Of a stretch of 64,000 nucleotides of DNA, positions 22,641 through 33,064 are shown piece after piece. The notes under the pieces are model-generated. The model saw only the letters and a program-made list of their open reading frames with translations. It did not search any database and was not told the DNA's origin. The DNA comes from Desmodus rotundus (taxonomy: Eukaryota; Chordata; Mammalia; Chiroptera; Phyllostomidae). The stretch spans positions 14,359,680-14,423,679 of the forward strand of contig NC_071391.1 in the NCBI RefSeq assembly GCF_022682495.2, in the 5' to 3' direction. How positions within the stretch are numbered: the first letter of the stretch is position 1; the number at the start of each line of letters is the position of its first letter. The translations under genes were made by a program, and so were the position numbers.

Positions 22641-23158
22641 TGCATGGGGAAGGAGAGGGCAATCCATAAGGTGAATGTTTGTTTGTTATTAGCAGTGTTT
22701 TTAGAGAGAGAACAAAAGCCCCACACAGAAGGCTCTGGGGTCGTGAATGGGGCATAGCTCTTGGCAGACAGCTATGGGCCTGCTTGTCCACTCTGGGAAT
22801 GGATGGTGCCAGGGAAAGCTGGTCCTGCGGAGGGCCCCTCCCCTCAATTCTCTGGCTGCAGGAAAAGGGATGCCCAGCTCCCGATGGAGATTTAATCTTT
22901 GTACTCCTCCATAGCGGGTCCTGGGGTCCTTCCCAGGACCCAAAGGGGTGCCTTTGCTCCTCTCACTTCCCTTATCTCCCTCCTGCTGTGCTCAGGCACT
23001 TCTGGATTGAGAAGAAAGTGGTCTGGGCATGCGCTTACCTGACGTGCTTGGTTCTGGGAGGGTCTCCAAGCAGCTGTGGAGCTGCGGTCCTAACCCTTCC
23101 CCCCGTCAAAGCGCCCATGGGTCATCGGGTGACCCTGTGCCTTGTGCTTTCTGCAACA
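22641..23158. other. Unique non-coding DNA
   Basis: No repeat recognised. The complement of 23030-23042 gives a good splice-donor match (CAG|GTAAGC on the minus strand), but no acceptable coding exon precedes it. Confidence 0.4.
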
Positions 23159-23287
23159 CAGGGCAGGGCAAAAGTAGGCTTCCGGTTGTCTGTGCTGAAA
23201 ATAATACAGTAATTAATAAGTAATAATACAAGAATAAACTCTGTGTTTTGCGTACTCACAACTGTAAACCTACTTTTTGCTCCACTG
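23159..23287. mobile_element. Mariner/Tc1-type MITE
   Basis: The ends are inverted: CAGGGCAGGGCAAAAGTAGG on the left, and the complement of the right end reads CAGTGGAGCAAAAAGTAGG, continuing to GTTGT in both. The AT-rich middle holds AATTAATAAGTAATAATAC. TA follows on the right (23288-23289); the left flank reads CA, probably a mutated TA. About 129 bp, far too short to encode a transposase. Confidence 0.8.
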
Positions 23288-23679
23288 TATTTTGTCTGCT
23301 ACAACTCACATTTGCAAGGTGGCAAATAAACCTTCACGTGCCCCCTGAGTAGAACGTTGGGACTGGAAGTACTGGGCGTGTGATCTGGAACTGGGGTTGA
23401 GGTCTGTGATGTCACTGACAGGCAACCACAGTCCCTGACAGATGTTATGGCTCTGGGTAAAACCAAAGGGGCCATTACTTGGTGCTCTCGTGCAAGCCAT
23501 CCACAGGGCGGGGAGGGGGTTGATGACTTTATCAGACTGTTTAAAATCTTGCAAACAGGACCCACACAACTGTCTTCACAAACCCCAGCTTGGCAACCGT
23601 AGGTGCGGTTCAGCCCCCTCATTTCCATGGTTCTAGGGGTCCTTTCCCAGCTCACTCAGAGAGCCCGAGGGAGGTGAAT

Positions 23680-23835
23680 GGCCATGGCTGCATTCCTTTA
23701 ATCTCTATTCTTCCCTGTGTGTCAGCTCCCCTCCCAGACACCAAGAGATGCCACAGTGAGCCAAATCAGAGGTGGGTCCTGCCCTTGTGGAATTTATGGT
23801 CTAAGGGGGACAGAGATTAATTGACCATAAGAATA
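23680..23835 (-). repeat. L2 3'-end fragment
   Basis: GTCCTGCCCTTGTGGAATTT then 'atggtctaagggggacagag' is the reverse of the L2 terminus. Confidence 0.7.
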
Positions 23836-24003
23836 AATGTAAAGTTATATGGCCAGATGGCTTTCTTTTTGGAATATTAATCTTCCTTCTTCCCCTGGAA
23901 TTTCTTCTTACTCTATAGGACAGTGGGACTCAGACATTTACTGCTGCAGGGGAGGGATGACCAGTGGACGTTCTTGCCTATTAAGTGTCAAAAATTGAAA
24001 TCT

Positions 24004-24148
24004 TACAGGAACTACTATAAAGGACACATGGACAAAATCAAGGGGGAGGGTGGAGGTGGGGGAGGGAGGTGGGTTGGACTGGGGTGGGGTGGAGGGATAG
24101 GGAGAAAAGGCATACAACTGTAACCGAATAACAATAAAAATTAAAAAA
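24004..24148 (+). mobile_element. 5'-truncated bat L1 3' end
   Basis: A G-rich 3' UTR (24040-24110) is followed by ACAACTGTAACCGAATAACA and an AATAAAAATT plus A tail. The 14-bp AAAAATTGAAATCT repeats exactly at 23990-24003 and 24149-24162 as target-site duplications. Perfect duplications and a clean tail indicate a young insertion; about 145 bp survives, so it was dead on arrival. Confidence 0.92.
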
Positions 24149-24162
24149 AAAAATTGAAATCT

Positions 24163-24954
24163 GTGTGTGGGGGGGTAGGGTGCAGAGTGGAAGGAACCAA
24201 AGATTTGGTGGACGCAGGATGCTCCAAGGCCTCAGACCAGCTGGCTCTCCCTGCTCCCTGCTCCCCAGCCAGAGCGATGGGGAGTGTTGCCTGGGAGGCA
24301 TTGGAAATGGGCCACGTGCTAGCCCCGACTCCTCCCTGCTCCCCACCCAAGCAGACAGGACCTGTGTCCCCACCCCCAGGGCAACGCCCGGGGATGTGGA
24401 AAGCCTTGGACTATTCCCCTAGCCACTGTAGCCCTGACAGTATGGAGACTCCAAGTGGAGTCTTAAGGGGAGCCTGAGTCTCCTGAGGCCTGACCAGCTC
24501 TTCCATCCGCTGGCCGAGGCCCACTGGGGGCAGCAGTCACCATTCCTCCCAACTCCTCTGCTGTTGGGCCCACACCTTGTCTACCAGGTAGGCTGTGTAG
24601 TTTTTGATTGGGGGAGGAAAATGTTCCTCTGAATTTCACTTTTTGTTCTTTTTGACATAAGCACATTAGTCACCCTGGCTTCTTGAGCTCAGCGGCACCT
24701 GGCATTGGTTTTGACTAGCTGGCATGTCCTGGGCTGCTGCTGCCCCCAGCCCTGAGCAGCCCACGCTCACCCAGTGAAAGAGGTGCCTCTGTGTAGGGCC
24801 TGGGGGTCAAGTATGGGAGGGCAGAGGAACCACTGACTTAACTCTCCACCACAGCGTCTCCACTGTCTCCTAAGCCACTGGGGGCTGGGCCACCCACTGG
24901 GGACCTGCCTTCCAGATGCAGACAGCCCTGGAGTAGGAGGCTTGGATAACCCTG
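24163..24954. other. Unique non-coding DNA
   Basis: Nothing recognised. Confidence 0.4.
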
Positions 24955-25075
24955 ACCGCACCCCTAGCTGGCCTCGTGACCTGCACAAGTCACGTTCTCT
25001 CTCTGAACCTCTTTCTCCATTGGTAAAACAGGGACAATGCCAATGCGGTTGACGAAATAAAGACTGAAAAACCAA
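24955..25075 (+). repeat. MIR SINE fragment
   Basis: CGTGACCTGCACAAGTCACG and 'ctctctgaacctctttctccattgg' match the core. Confidence 0.7.
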
Positions 25076-25107
25076 TCTTCTCATCACAACAATAGACTCT
25101 TTTAAAA

Positions 25108-25205
25108 AATCTCACCTGAGGACATTTTTTCATTGTTTTCAGAGAGAGAGGAAGGGAGAGACAGAAATATCAAGTGAGAGAGAAGCGTGGATTGGTTGAT
25201 GCGGA
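25108..25205 (-). mobile_element. Truncated Ves-type SINE
   Basis: ATCTCACCTGAGGACATTTT, 'cagagagagaggaagggagag' and GCGTGGATTGGTTGATGC match the 3' half of the Ves subtype with a CTCACCTGAGGA tail. The tRNA-like head is missing; the sequence changes where the adjoining LTR starts. Confidence 0.75.
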
Positions 25206-25218
25206 CACTGACCTACAG

Positions 25219-25817
25219 TGTCCGTGGCACTGTGGCTGAGACAAGACAAATTCATGCGGACTACTGAGTCCTGTGGAGGAAAAGGGATGGAACAGCCACT
25301 CTCTCAAGGGGAGAGCGCCCCGGCCCTTGCCTTAACAGGCTTTTATTTCTTTTCTGGGCACATTACATTGAGGATAGTCCTCAATTACTATGCACAGGTT
25401 TGCTTTAGGTGGTTACCTTTTACAGAAAACAAAGGAGAGGATGTTGCTAATTACATCAAAAAAGAAGGATATTTGCAAATGTAAAAGGAAAAGTGGTTGA
25501 ACTGGTTACACTCATCCTAGGGAGGTTTAGCATAGATTTTAGGAAGTTACTTTAAAGATATGCAGTAAACATTTGCTGCCTCAATTCAGGGTGAGGGAGT
25601 TTTAGCAAAAAGCAAGTCTCAGAGTGGCCTAGGTACAATGCAGGCCTGATTCCTCACAGGACAACCTATCCGTGGGTATGGGTCCTATGTGCAGGACCTT
25701 GCTTTCCACTGGCCTTTCTGATTGGGAGCTGGGCCCACGCCACGCAGAATGGTCTCCTATACAGAACCACCATCCACATTCCCTGGGGAACTTGTCTTCC
25801 TGCAGTGCCCACTGACA
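25219..25817 (-). mobile_element. Solo LTR of an endogenous retrovirus
   Basis: The termini are inverted relatives: TGTCCGTGGCACTG at 25219 and the complement of TGCAGTGCCCACTGACA at the other end, both beginning TGTC on the reading strand. On the minus strand an AATAAA signal (about 25345) is followed by a short GC-rich R/U5-like segment of about 125 nt. No gag, pol or env adjoins it. The betaretrovirus-like class assignment is inferred from layout only. Confidence 0.6.
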
Positions 25818-25829
25818 GTCTGGCTTCTT

Positions 25830-26480
25830 CATATGTTCATTCAATAAAAACTTACTGAGCACCTATTATGTGCCTGGCATTGTTCTAGGTGCTAAGAATA
25901 CGGTGGTCAACAAAATAGCAACATCATTGTCCTCATCTTTATATTCTTATGGCACAAACAGTGAGCAATTGAATAAGTATATAGCACAATGTCAAGTGAA
26001 AAGAGCCATGTGGTAAAAGGTGAAGCCAGGAGAGACGGAGAGGGATGAGGGGGTGCTATGTAGCATGCGCTGGTGAGGGAAGGCCTCTCTGAGGAGGCAG
26101 TATTGATCAGCCAGCTGAACACTGAGACGGTACCAGCCACAGGGGTACAAGGAGCAGAGAGGTCCGGGACAAGAGAGCAGAGAGTGTAAAGGTCCTGGGG
26201 CATGCATGATACTTGAGGATGAGGAAGGAGGGGCAGTGAGGCTAGAAAGAGAGAGATGGTAGGGGGTGTGAGGGGCCTGATCACATCAGCCTTGTGGGCT
26301 AAGATAAGAGGTGCCTGCTTTTTTTTTTCCTAAGCGAGGTGGGAGACTTTAAGAGGGTTGGCAGCAAAGGAGTGACAAGACCTGACTGATGTTTAACAGA
26401 TGGCCCTGGCTGGGTGGAGCCACCCGGAAGTGGCTGCTGTAATAATCCGTTGGGGAGACATGGTGACCGCTGGCCTACAG
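25830..26480 (-). repeat. Long L2 LINE fragment
   Basis: It starts TTCATTCAATAAAAACTTAC with GCACCTATTATGTGCCTGGC and continues through GGAAGGCCTCTCTGAGGAGG, 'aaggtcctggggca', a poly-T run, GGAGTGACAAGACCTGACTG and 'gctgtaataatccg', all in reverse L2 order. One of the longest L2 copies here. Confidence 0.8.
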
Positions 26481-26744
26481 GGCTGCCGGGCAGTGAGAAG
26501 GGGTGGGATGCTTGCTGTGCTGGGAGCTGCAGTCCAGCGCTCAGGGCCCTCCTGCCTCACTGGCTTCCAGAGCCAACAGGGATGAGCCCGCATTCACCTT
26601 CTTGGGGGAAGGGGTGAGTGGGACCAATCTGGCTCCTGGCTGGTGCCTGGGATGGTCAGGGCACAGCGGCAGCAGCTGCCAAAATCAACTTCCTCCCCAG
26701 AGGCAGGCCAGGGGACATCCGGAGGGATGCCAGGCACACAGACG

Positions 26745-26925
26745 GTTTCATTCATGTGATAAATACTTACTGAGCATTTACACGAGAACAGCTGTGAACA
26801 GAACAGCAACACTCCTGGTTCCATGGAGCATCCGCGAGAGTGGAGGGAGAAGACACTGAAGACATAAACGAGTGAGCGATACAGTCAGGTGATGGTGAAC
26901 ATGATGGAGAAGAGTAAGCCAGGGA
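26745..26925 (-). repeat. L2 LINE fragment
   Basis: GATAAATACTTACTGAGCAT followed by 'gtgaacagaacagcaacac' and 'gttccatggagcat' is the reverse of the L2 3' end. Confidence 0.7.
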
Positions 26926-27552
26926 GGTGGGACTGTAGGCATCCCCCTGTGCTCCGTCTCCTTTTCCTGCTTGACTTGCCTTGCATTTCGTAGCACTTCT
27001 TTCTGTCCTTCTAATGTTCTATATAAATTATTCACTTATTATGTTTAAAATTTACTTTCTGCAACCCCCCCCGCCCTCCTGCTGGAAAGGAAACCCCACG
27101 ATGGCAGGGTTCTTTATGAGTTGGCTCAGTGCTGTCTCCCCAGAGCCTAGAATGCAAACAAGTAGATGGGCAGATCTCCCCCCACAGAAGAGCCCTCTTC
27201 CCCTTAGGCCAGCAGCTCTAGTCTAGCAAAGGGGCGAGATTGCTCTTCTTCACTGTCCACCCGGTAACCCAGGCTGGATGTTGGCATGTAGATGGGATGG
27301 CGTGGCCTGGGTTACATACCACATAAGTCAGCCATGGAGACCCGGCTGGAGGGACAATGGCCTGCCTCTGCTCCCCATCCTTCTCCATCTCCCTCTCCCC
27401 CCAGGATCAAGGGCAAAGGCTTTTAACTGAGCACCAGTACTGAGCCAGCATGGCAGGCTTGGGATCCTCGAGGCCAACAGCCCTGTACTGTTCTGGGGCA
27501 GTGAGAGGAGGGGAAGGTCTCCTGGCCTGCACCCCCCATATTTTGTGCGGAG
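26926..27552. other. Unique non-coding DNA
   Basis: Nothing recognised; a short C run at 27066-27073. Confidence 0.4.
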
Positions 27553-27655
27553 ATGTTTCAGCTACCTTTGGATAAATATCAAGGGCATATGATCCAGCAA
27601 TGCTTAGTTTTGTAAGAAACTGCCAAACTGTCTCCTACAGTGGCTATACATTTCC
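27553..27655 (-). repeat. L1 fragment
   Basis: 'ggataaatatcaagggcatatgatc' with AAGAAACTGCCAAACTGTCT is the reverse of an L1M late ORF2 or 3' segment. Confidence 0.65.
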
Positions 27656-28144
27656 CTTAAAAAAAAAAGCTTTTAAAAGAAACCAGATATTTGACCCGTG
27701 TTATTCCAGTGTGGACTTCACTGGTATTTTCTAATTCATCCCTCTATCCTCTGTATTTCTGGTAAATTGGAAACTGGTTTTTGGAGCTAGACCAGATTCG
27801 AGTTTGGCTTTTTTTTTTTTTTTTTTTTTTTTTAGCAAGACAACCTCATGGCGCCTCATGTTTCCATCAGGAGGCGCAGGAACCCACACGGATCGTCTCC
27901 GGGCTAGGGATGTTAGGGATGTTAGGGATGTTAGGGATGTGAGCAGCTGTTGATGTTCAGCATCAAGATCCATTAATCCCTTAGGGGTTGCAAAACGGTG
28001 AGACTCTAATCCTAGCATCCCTTCCTTATTTATTAGCTGGAATACTTCTAAAAAGAGAAGTGTCCCTCATCTACAATTTGGGTACCCAGCAGTACTGTTT
28101 GTATGGGAAAGACTTGATTCTTTTCCTTTATTTTCCAACTAATT
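27656..28144. repeat. Unnamed old dispersed repeat with poly-T and minisatellite
   Basis: GACCCGTGTTATTCCAGTGT, 'tttctaattcatccctc' and 'tttattagctggaatacttc' look like pieces of an old dispersed repeat that I cannot name. It contains an uninterrupted T run at about 27809-27833. Confidence 0.4.
27905..27940. repeat. TAGGGATGT minisatellite, four perfect units
   Basis: The 9-bp unit TAGGGATGT is repeated four times without a mismatch, giving three TTAGGG hexamers spaced by three bases. It is not a (TTAGGG)n telomeric array. Confidence 0.95.
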
Positions 28145-28375
28145 ACCTTTTGATGGCGTGATGCTAACAATTAACATTTGTAGAGCACTTACAGATCACC
28201 AAATGTTTTTATCAGCACCATCCCATTTAATTATCACAACAACCCTGGGACGTAGACAGGACAGATGGTGTTATTTTTTCATCTTTTATTTATTTATTTA
28301 CTTTTGCAGATGAGGGAACTAATGTCCAGAGAAGAGGCTTGCCCAAGCTCCGAGAGCTCCTCGAGTCATCTTCGC
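28145..28375 (-). repeat. MIR SINE
   Basis: CATTTGTAGAGCACTTACAG, 'ttaattatcacaacaaccc' and GCAGATGAGGGAACTAATGT mark a near-complete minus copy, interrupted by a T/A-rich expansion at 28274-28302. Confidence 0.8.
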
Positions 28376-28394
28376 CAACGTATAGGAAACCCTA

Positions 28395-28545
28395 ACTCTG
28401 CCAGATGCTCTTCTCCAAATGTGCATTAACACATTTGCTTCTCACCGCAAGAGACAGGAAGGGGGCAGGGACTGTCCCCGTTTCACAGATGGGGAAGTCC
28501 GAGGCCCAGAGAGGTTGAGCTAACTTGCTCAAGGTCAGACAATAG
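28395..28545 (-). repeat. MIR SINE
   Basis: TTTCACAGATGGGGAAGTCC and GCCCAGAGAGGTTGAGCTAA then 'ttgctcaaggtcag' are clear. Confidence 0.8.
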
Positions 28546-28810
28546 TAATAGTGGTTATCATTTATTGAGCACTTACTGTGTGCCAGGTTCCTTGGTAAGT
28601 GTTTCAAGCAACCTGACAGCGTTCTGTCATTCTGTCATCTGCTGTGGGAAGGGTTCTCAGCACACGTTAGGCGCCTGGACTCTTCCTGGCAATCGTATGT
28701 CAGCCACGTGTTACAGTGGGGAGGGACACAGGCTCAGAGAGGCTGGGTCACATTCCCCAGGCCCCTCGTATGCGACCCAGCTGGGTTCCAACCCAGTTCT
28801 GCTCTGTACT
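28546..28810 (-). repeat. MIR SINE
   Basis: TATCATTTATTGAGCACTTA with 'gtgtgccaggttcc' begins a second, adjacent minus copy that runs through 'acaggctcagagaggctggg'. Confidence 0.8.
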
Positions 28811-28979
28811 TCGCTGTCCCCAGACAGTGCACAGCCGGGACTGGCCCCCAGACCTTTGTGCCTCCTCTTCCGCTCCCCAGCACCCAGAGGATCTGACCCC
28901 ACACACAGGCCTTTCCCAGTTACTGAGCAGCTGCCTCCTGCCTTCTCCACCCTCTGATTACCAACCCATCAGCCAGAGA

Positions 28980-29860
28980 GGAAACTGCTGCGATTGGCGT
29001 TAATTAACAACGGGGGAGAGAGGTGACAAAAAAGGAAAGAAAACTCATTATTTGGCAAAAGAATTAGTGGTTTTAGTGCTTCCATTGTCCCCAGATATAG
29101 CTGGCTCGGCCTCTAATTGCTGTTCTCCACCACTTTTCTTCCAGAACCGGGATATTAAACCCACTCAGGCGCAAAACGGATTGAAAGGACAGGTGTCCTC
29201 TTGGCCTAGCAGAGACGGGCGGGAGGCGGGGTCTGCCTGGACAAAGAAACCCACCGTGGTCCAAGCCACCCTAGTGCCCATCAGACATCATCACAAGGGG
29301 CTCAGTCTTGATGGCCTTCATGATAATTGTGGCCCTGGGTGAATGTTGTCACTGCTGCCGCAGGCTGACACGGACAGTCATAAACGGGGGTCCTTAAAGG
29401 GACGTTCTCTCATAATGAGATTCTCTGGCCTTCTTCCCACATGGAGAGAGGCCCTTTGGAAGCCAGAGGAGATTGGGGAGAAGACAGGAGGAGGAAAAAC
29501 AAGAATCCAATTAAACCCTCAATTCGAGCAGAGTAAATGAATTTGACTTTAGGTGATCAAGAGCGAGAAAACTTCTAATTAGACACACGGCAAAGCTGGG
29601 GCTGAGCACGCTCGTGACCCGCCCTCCTGCCCGCCCCCGTCACTTTTTAGATAAATGTTAAGGATTAGAATGAGATGTAATTAAAATCCGTCAATCCCAT
29701 ATACTTGCTGTGGATGGGGTTTGATGAGACTCACCTACTTTCTCCTTTATCAGGAGCTTCCGCCCCCCTCCCAACTTCTGATTGGCTCTTGTCATCAGCC
29801 AATCCCTTTTGAGCAGGGGGAGGGTTAGCGCAGGAGGGGGCATGCCTTTAGTGGTCCTTC
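28980..29860. promoter_or_regulatory. Candidate conserved promoter or enhancer block
   Basis: A repeat-free block combines the palindrome GTTAATTAAC (28999-29008, next to an inverted CCAAT, ATTGG), several TAAT/ATTA cores (29511-29700), GC boxes (CCCGCCC around 29619-29638) and an inverted pair of CCAAT boxes at 29780-29804 beside a GC-rich stretch. No exon is identifiable around it. The assignment is motif-based only. Confidence 0.4.
29780..29804. promoter_or_regulatory. Inverted CCAAT-box pair
   Basis: GATTGGCT (29780-29787) and AGCCAATC (29797-29804) are perfect 8-bp inverted arms around a 9-base spacer. Each contains an NF-Y-type CCAAT core. Confidence 0.5.
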
Positions 29861-30269
29861 AAACACCATGAGAAGGTTGAGACCAGGGCTTATCTGGAAG
29901 TGGCAAATTGACAGAGGTAAACTGGAGGCTGTAGAACAAAGTCCGGCTCATATGTGAGTTTAAAGAATTTGAAATGCATTTCTGGCACCACCAAATCAGT
30001 ATATTTCACATAAATATTAGGATTTTCCGGTTTCTTTCAAAACATCATAGATCTGGCGGTAACAGGCCTGTCTGTATTCTCATACAGCACCCATTGGCTC
30101 AAGCTGAATAGCGGCCACCATTTAGACAGGATGCTTGTGCCCCTGCTCTGACCCCTCCAGTTTCCTGATTCACTTACCCACGTGGCCGGTCAGCCCGGAG
30201 ACAGGTGGGTGTGCAAGCTCTGGTTTAGGTCTTCAATCTCTAGGTGAAGGGAGGTGCCTAAGGGTCCAC
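29861..30269. other. Unique non-coding DNA
   Basis: Nothing recognised. Confidence 0.4.
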
Positions 30270-30615
30270 TCTGAATCTCCTCCCCACCCCCATGCCTTTG
30301 CTTACGCTGAACACTCTGCCTGGAAAGCCCGTCTTCATGTGGAGTCCCAAGCGTCCTTCAAGGCTCTGTTCAAAGCCACCTCATCCAGGAAGAGCCTCCC
30401 ATCTCCTCAGCGGGAATTTGTCTCTCTCTGTCCTGGCTTTTGGGATACTTGGTGTCTGTCCCCCAACAGCCCCGCTCTGGTGTGAGATGGTGTATCTCCT
30501 CGCTCCAATGGGCTGTGAGTTTTCTAAGAGCAGGGTCTGTCTGATTTGCCCTGGCTCCGTCCAAGTTCCCAGCACAGGGCCTGGCCTGGGATAGACCCCA
30601 ATGAATGTGAAGCGA
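30270..30615 (+). repeat. L2 LINE 3' region
   Basis: 'acgctgaacactctgcctgga', GCCACCTCATCCAGGAAGAG, TGTGAGTTTTCTAAGAGCAG and CCCAGCACAGGGCCTGGCCT run in plus L2 order to the terminal 'caatgaatgtgaa'. Confidence 0.85.
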
Positions 30616-30929
30616 AGGGGACTGAGCACATCCAGGGCAGTACCAGGTTGGGCAAACTCGGGGAGTGACCAATGCCACCGTTGCCTCTTCTCGGCCCTCT
30701 TTACACTTCTCATGGCCCCTTTTCTTCTTCTTTTTCAGGCCTCAGGCAAGGGGGTTTCTGTAAACAGAAATTCTGTTTAGCACGACAGACAGATGCGCCA
30801 TTGGTGGGCTCGCAGGCGCACGAAGGTGAAAGTTCTGGGGGGGAGAGCTTGGGAAGCGAGGTCTCCCAGGGGACACATAGAAACCGTGATTTATGTTGTG
30901 GTCCATCTAGTTCCCTCACCCGGCTATGA

Positions 30930-31000
30930 TCCAGTGTCCCAGGTAACTCACTTGCCCTATCTGAACCTCAGGGTCCTCATGTGAAAAATGATAATAATAT
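30930..31000 (+). repeat. MIR fragment interrupted by an LTR
   Basis: ACTTGCCCTATCTGAACCTC then 'gggtcctcatgtgaaaaatgataata' is the MIR core; it ends where LTR-like sequence starts. Confidence 0.65.
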
Positions 31001-31490
31001 TATAGTGTAAGTGCCTGACAATTAGCTTTTTTTTGACTGTAATGTAAGTGCCTGACGTTAAGCTTTCGATTGCAGACGCCTCCTTGTCAAAGACATCCAT
31101 CTCGAATAAACAACTAGAAGAAGAGCCAGGCTGCACCTCCCCCCCACCCCCAAGAAGTCCCCTTTGGGGAAGCCCTGGGTGACCTGCAGGACTGACCGCA
31201 ACAATGGCCCTGCGTTTTCCTTCCCACACTTTAATTCTTGTTCTTATGGTTGCAATCCGCCAATAAAAAGTGAGCTGCAAAGCCCTAGGCCCCCACCTTC
31301 AACCTCAATAAAGGCAGAACCCCAGGTCTGCTCGCTCTCTCTCTTTCTCTCTCTCTCTCCCCACTGGGGACCTCGCTGTGTGGCTCTGAGTATGCTGTGT
31401 GCCCGCCAGGGCCTGTGAGTAATAAAGCTTGTTTTTCCAATGTCCCCGATAGCTGTTGCTGAGGTGTGTCTGCAATGATAATAAAAACCA
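31001..31490 (+). mobile_element. Endogenous retrovirus LTR
   Basis: U3-like sequence is followed by CCTCAATAAAGGCAGAAC (signal AATAAA), a CT-rich tract (31325-31365) and a second AATAAAG near 31422, a layout typical of ERV LTR R and U5 regions. TGTAAGTGCCTGAC is duplicated at 31006-31019 and 31043-31056 near the 5' edge. No retroviral coding sequence adjoins. Exact boundaries are uncertain. Confidence 0.55.
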
Positions 31491-31639
31491 CAAGATTCTG
31501 TCCAGCCACAACGTGGGCTCTGGCTGGGGCAACGTCTGAGGGGGCTGCCGCAAGAGCACAGGCGCCCAGGTGAGGCCTGGGCATTCCCAGCTGATAGCAT
31601 TACTGTCCATAGGCCAAGACTAAAGCATAACAAATACCT

Positions 31640-32215
31640 CGAACATGTTTCTTAAAAAGGAAAAATTTCCACATGACCCAGCAATTCCATTCCTGGATAT
31701 GTATCCAGTGAAAACGCATGTCCACACAAAGACTTGCATGCGTATGTTCATAGCAGCACTATTCGTTATTCGTAGTAGCCTAAAATTGAAACTATAAATG
31801 ACCATCAGTTGGTAAATGGGTAAACGAAATACGGCATGTCCGTACCGTAGAATACCAGTCAGCCTTTAGAAGAAACAAGCTGATATGTACGAACTAGAAC
31901 ATGGATGAACCTCAGAAACATACCGGTGAAAGAAGCCAAACACAAAGGTAGCATTCTATTCGTACAGAAGGTCTAGGAAAAGCAAGTCTACAGACGCAGA
32001 AAGTAGGTTAGCGGCCGCCTGGGGCAGGAAAGGGGTTAGACAGGGATTAACATAAATGAGCACAGGGATGTTCTGGGGGTAATGAAAATGTTCTAAAACC
32101 GATGATGGTAGCTGCACTACTTGATAAGTTTACGAAAAATCATTGCGTTGTAAAGTTGAAGTGGGTAGATTTTATGATATGTAAAATACTCCTCCATAAA
32201 GTTGTGAAAAATCGC
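31640..32215 (+). mobile_element. Old L1 (L1M-type) 3' region
   Basis: CACATGACCCAGCAATTCCA, 'ctggatatgtatccagtgaaaac', GCAGCACTATTCGTTATTCG and 'acatggatgaacctcagaaacat' are the familiar late ORF2 blocks, decayed by CpG changes and indels. It ends without an obvious A tail. Confidence 0.85.
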
Positions 32216-32559
32216 TTTCTGCACAGAGTGGTGGAGAAACGCACCGGCGACGGCACACACGTGGTGCCCGGCTCAGTCCCAGGCGTTGCCAGGTGCTTCA
32301 TGCAGCTTGGTTCTGCCATTTTCCACCTGCAGAGCTCTGACTCAGGGCAGTGTCAATGATCGGGGCAAAATGGCTTGTGGTTTCTGGTTTCCATCTGAGG
32401 CATTGCCTTAAGGACACTGTTTAAATGTCTGCACCTCCCCTCTCCAGGCTCCATGGGCCTCCGTGTCCTGTAAATCCTTCCTCTTGGTGGGCCTGGCGCC
32501 TGCCTCCTCCTGTGGCCTTCTCCATCCCCGACACTCACTCGTCTTTCCTAGACTGTTGT

Positions 32560-32880
32560 GACAGCCCCTGGCCAGGCATCCTCCTTGCCCTGGGGTTCTG
32601 CCTCTTTCTCATTGGTCCTGCAGGAGCTTCCAGGCTGCACTCTAACCCTTCACTGGCTCCCCAGCAAAGCCTCAAGGCCAAAGCAAAGCCCCAGGCCTGC
32701 AGGCTCTGCAGGTGGTTTTCTCCCACTCTTTCATTTCACTGCTCCGCCTTCAAACAGCTTTCTACCTTGCCCTGGACCCCACGGCCTTTGTTTCACCTCC
32801 ACACCTGTGCCAGCCACGTTATTTCTGCTGGGATGGCCTTCCCACCACCCCAATCGTGACGATACACCCTCCTCTGAGCA
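32560..32880 (+). repeat. L2 LINE fragment
   Basis: 'ctaacccttcactggctccc', 'ctttcatttcactgctccgcc' and 'gctgggatggccttcccacc' follow the plus order of the L2 3' coding region, with large gaps. Confidence 0.5.
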
Positions 32881-32904
32881 CCAGCCGCCAGCGACACTCA
32901 TCTG

Positions 32905-33045
32905 AGAGGAAGAGGGGAGTATGGAGCCACACAGACTCAGATGGTTCTGGACCTGGCTCTGCCTCCTAGCAGCCGAGACACTGAAACACCCTGAGCCTCG
33001 GGTTCCTCAGATGTGAAATAGGTGTGGTATTGATGTGTGACACAC
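32905..33045 (+). repeat. MIR SINE fragment
   Basis: TATGGAGCCACACAGACTCA and 'accctgagcctcgggttcctcag' identify it. Confidence 0.65.
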
Positions 33046-33064
33046 GGAGCAGGCTAGTGTCTTT

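Noticed and set aside
23030..23100. Minus-strand splice donor (CAG|GTAAGC)
   Set aside because: No start codon, acceptor or coherent frame precedes it.
24515..24545. CTCF-like CACTGGGGGCAGC
   Set aside because: Several mismatches to the CTCF core at key positions.
27905..27940. Interstitial telomeric sequence
   Set aside because: The unit is nine bases, TAGGGATGT, not TTAGGG in tandem.
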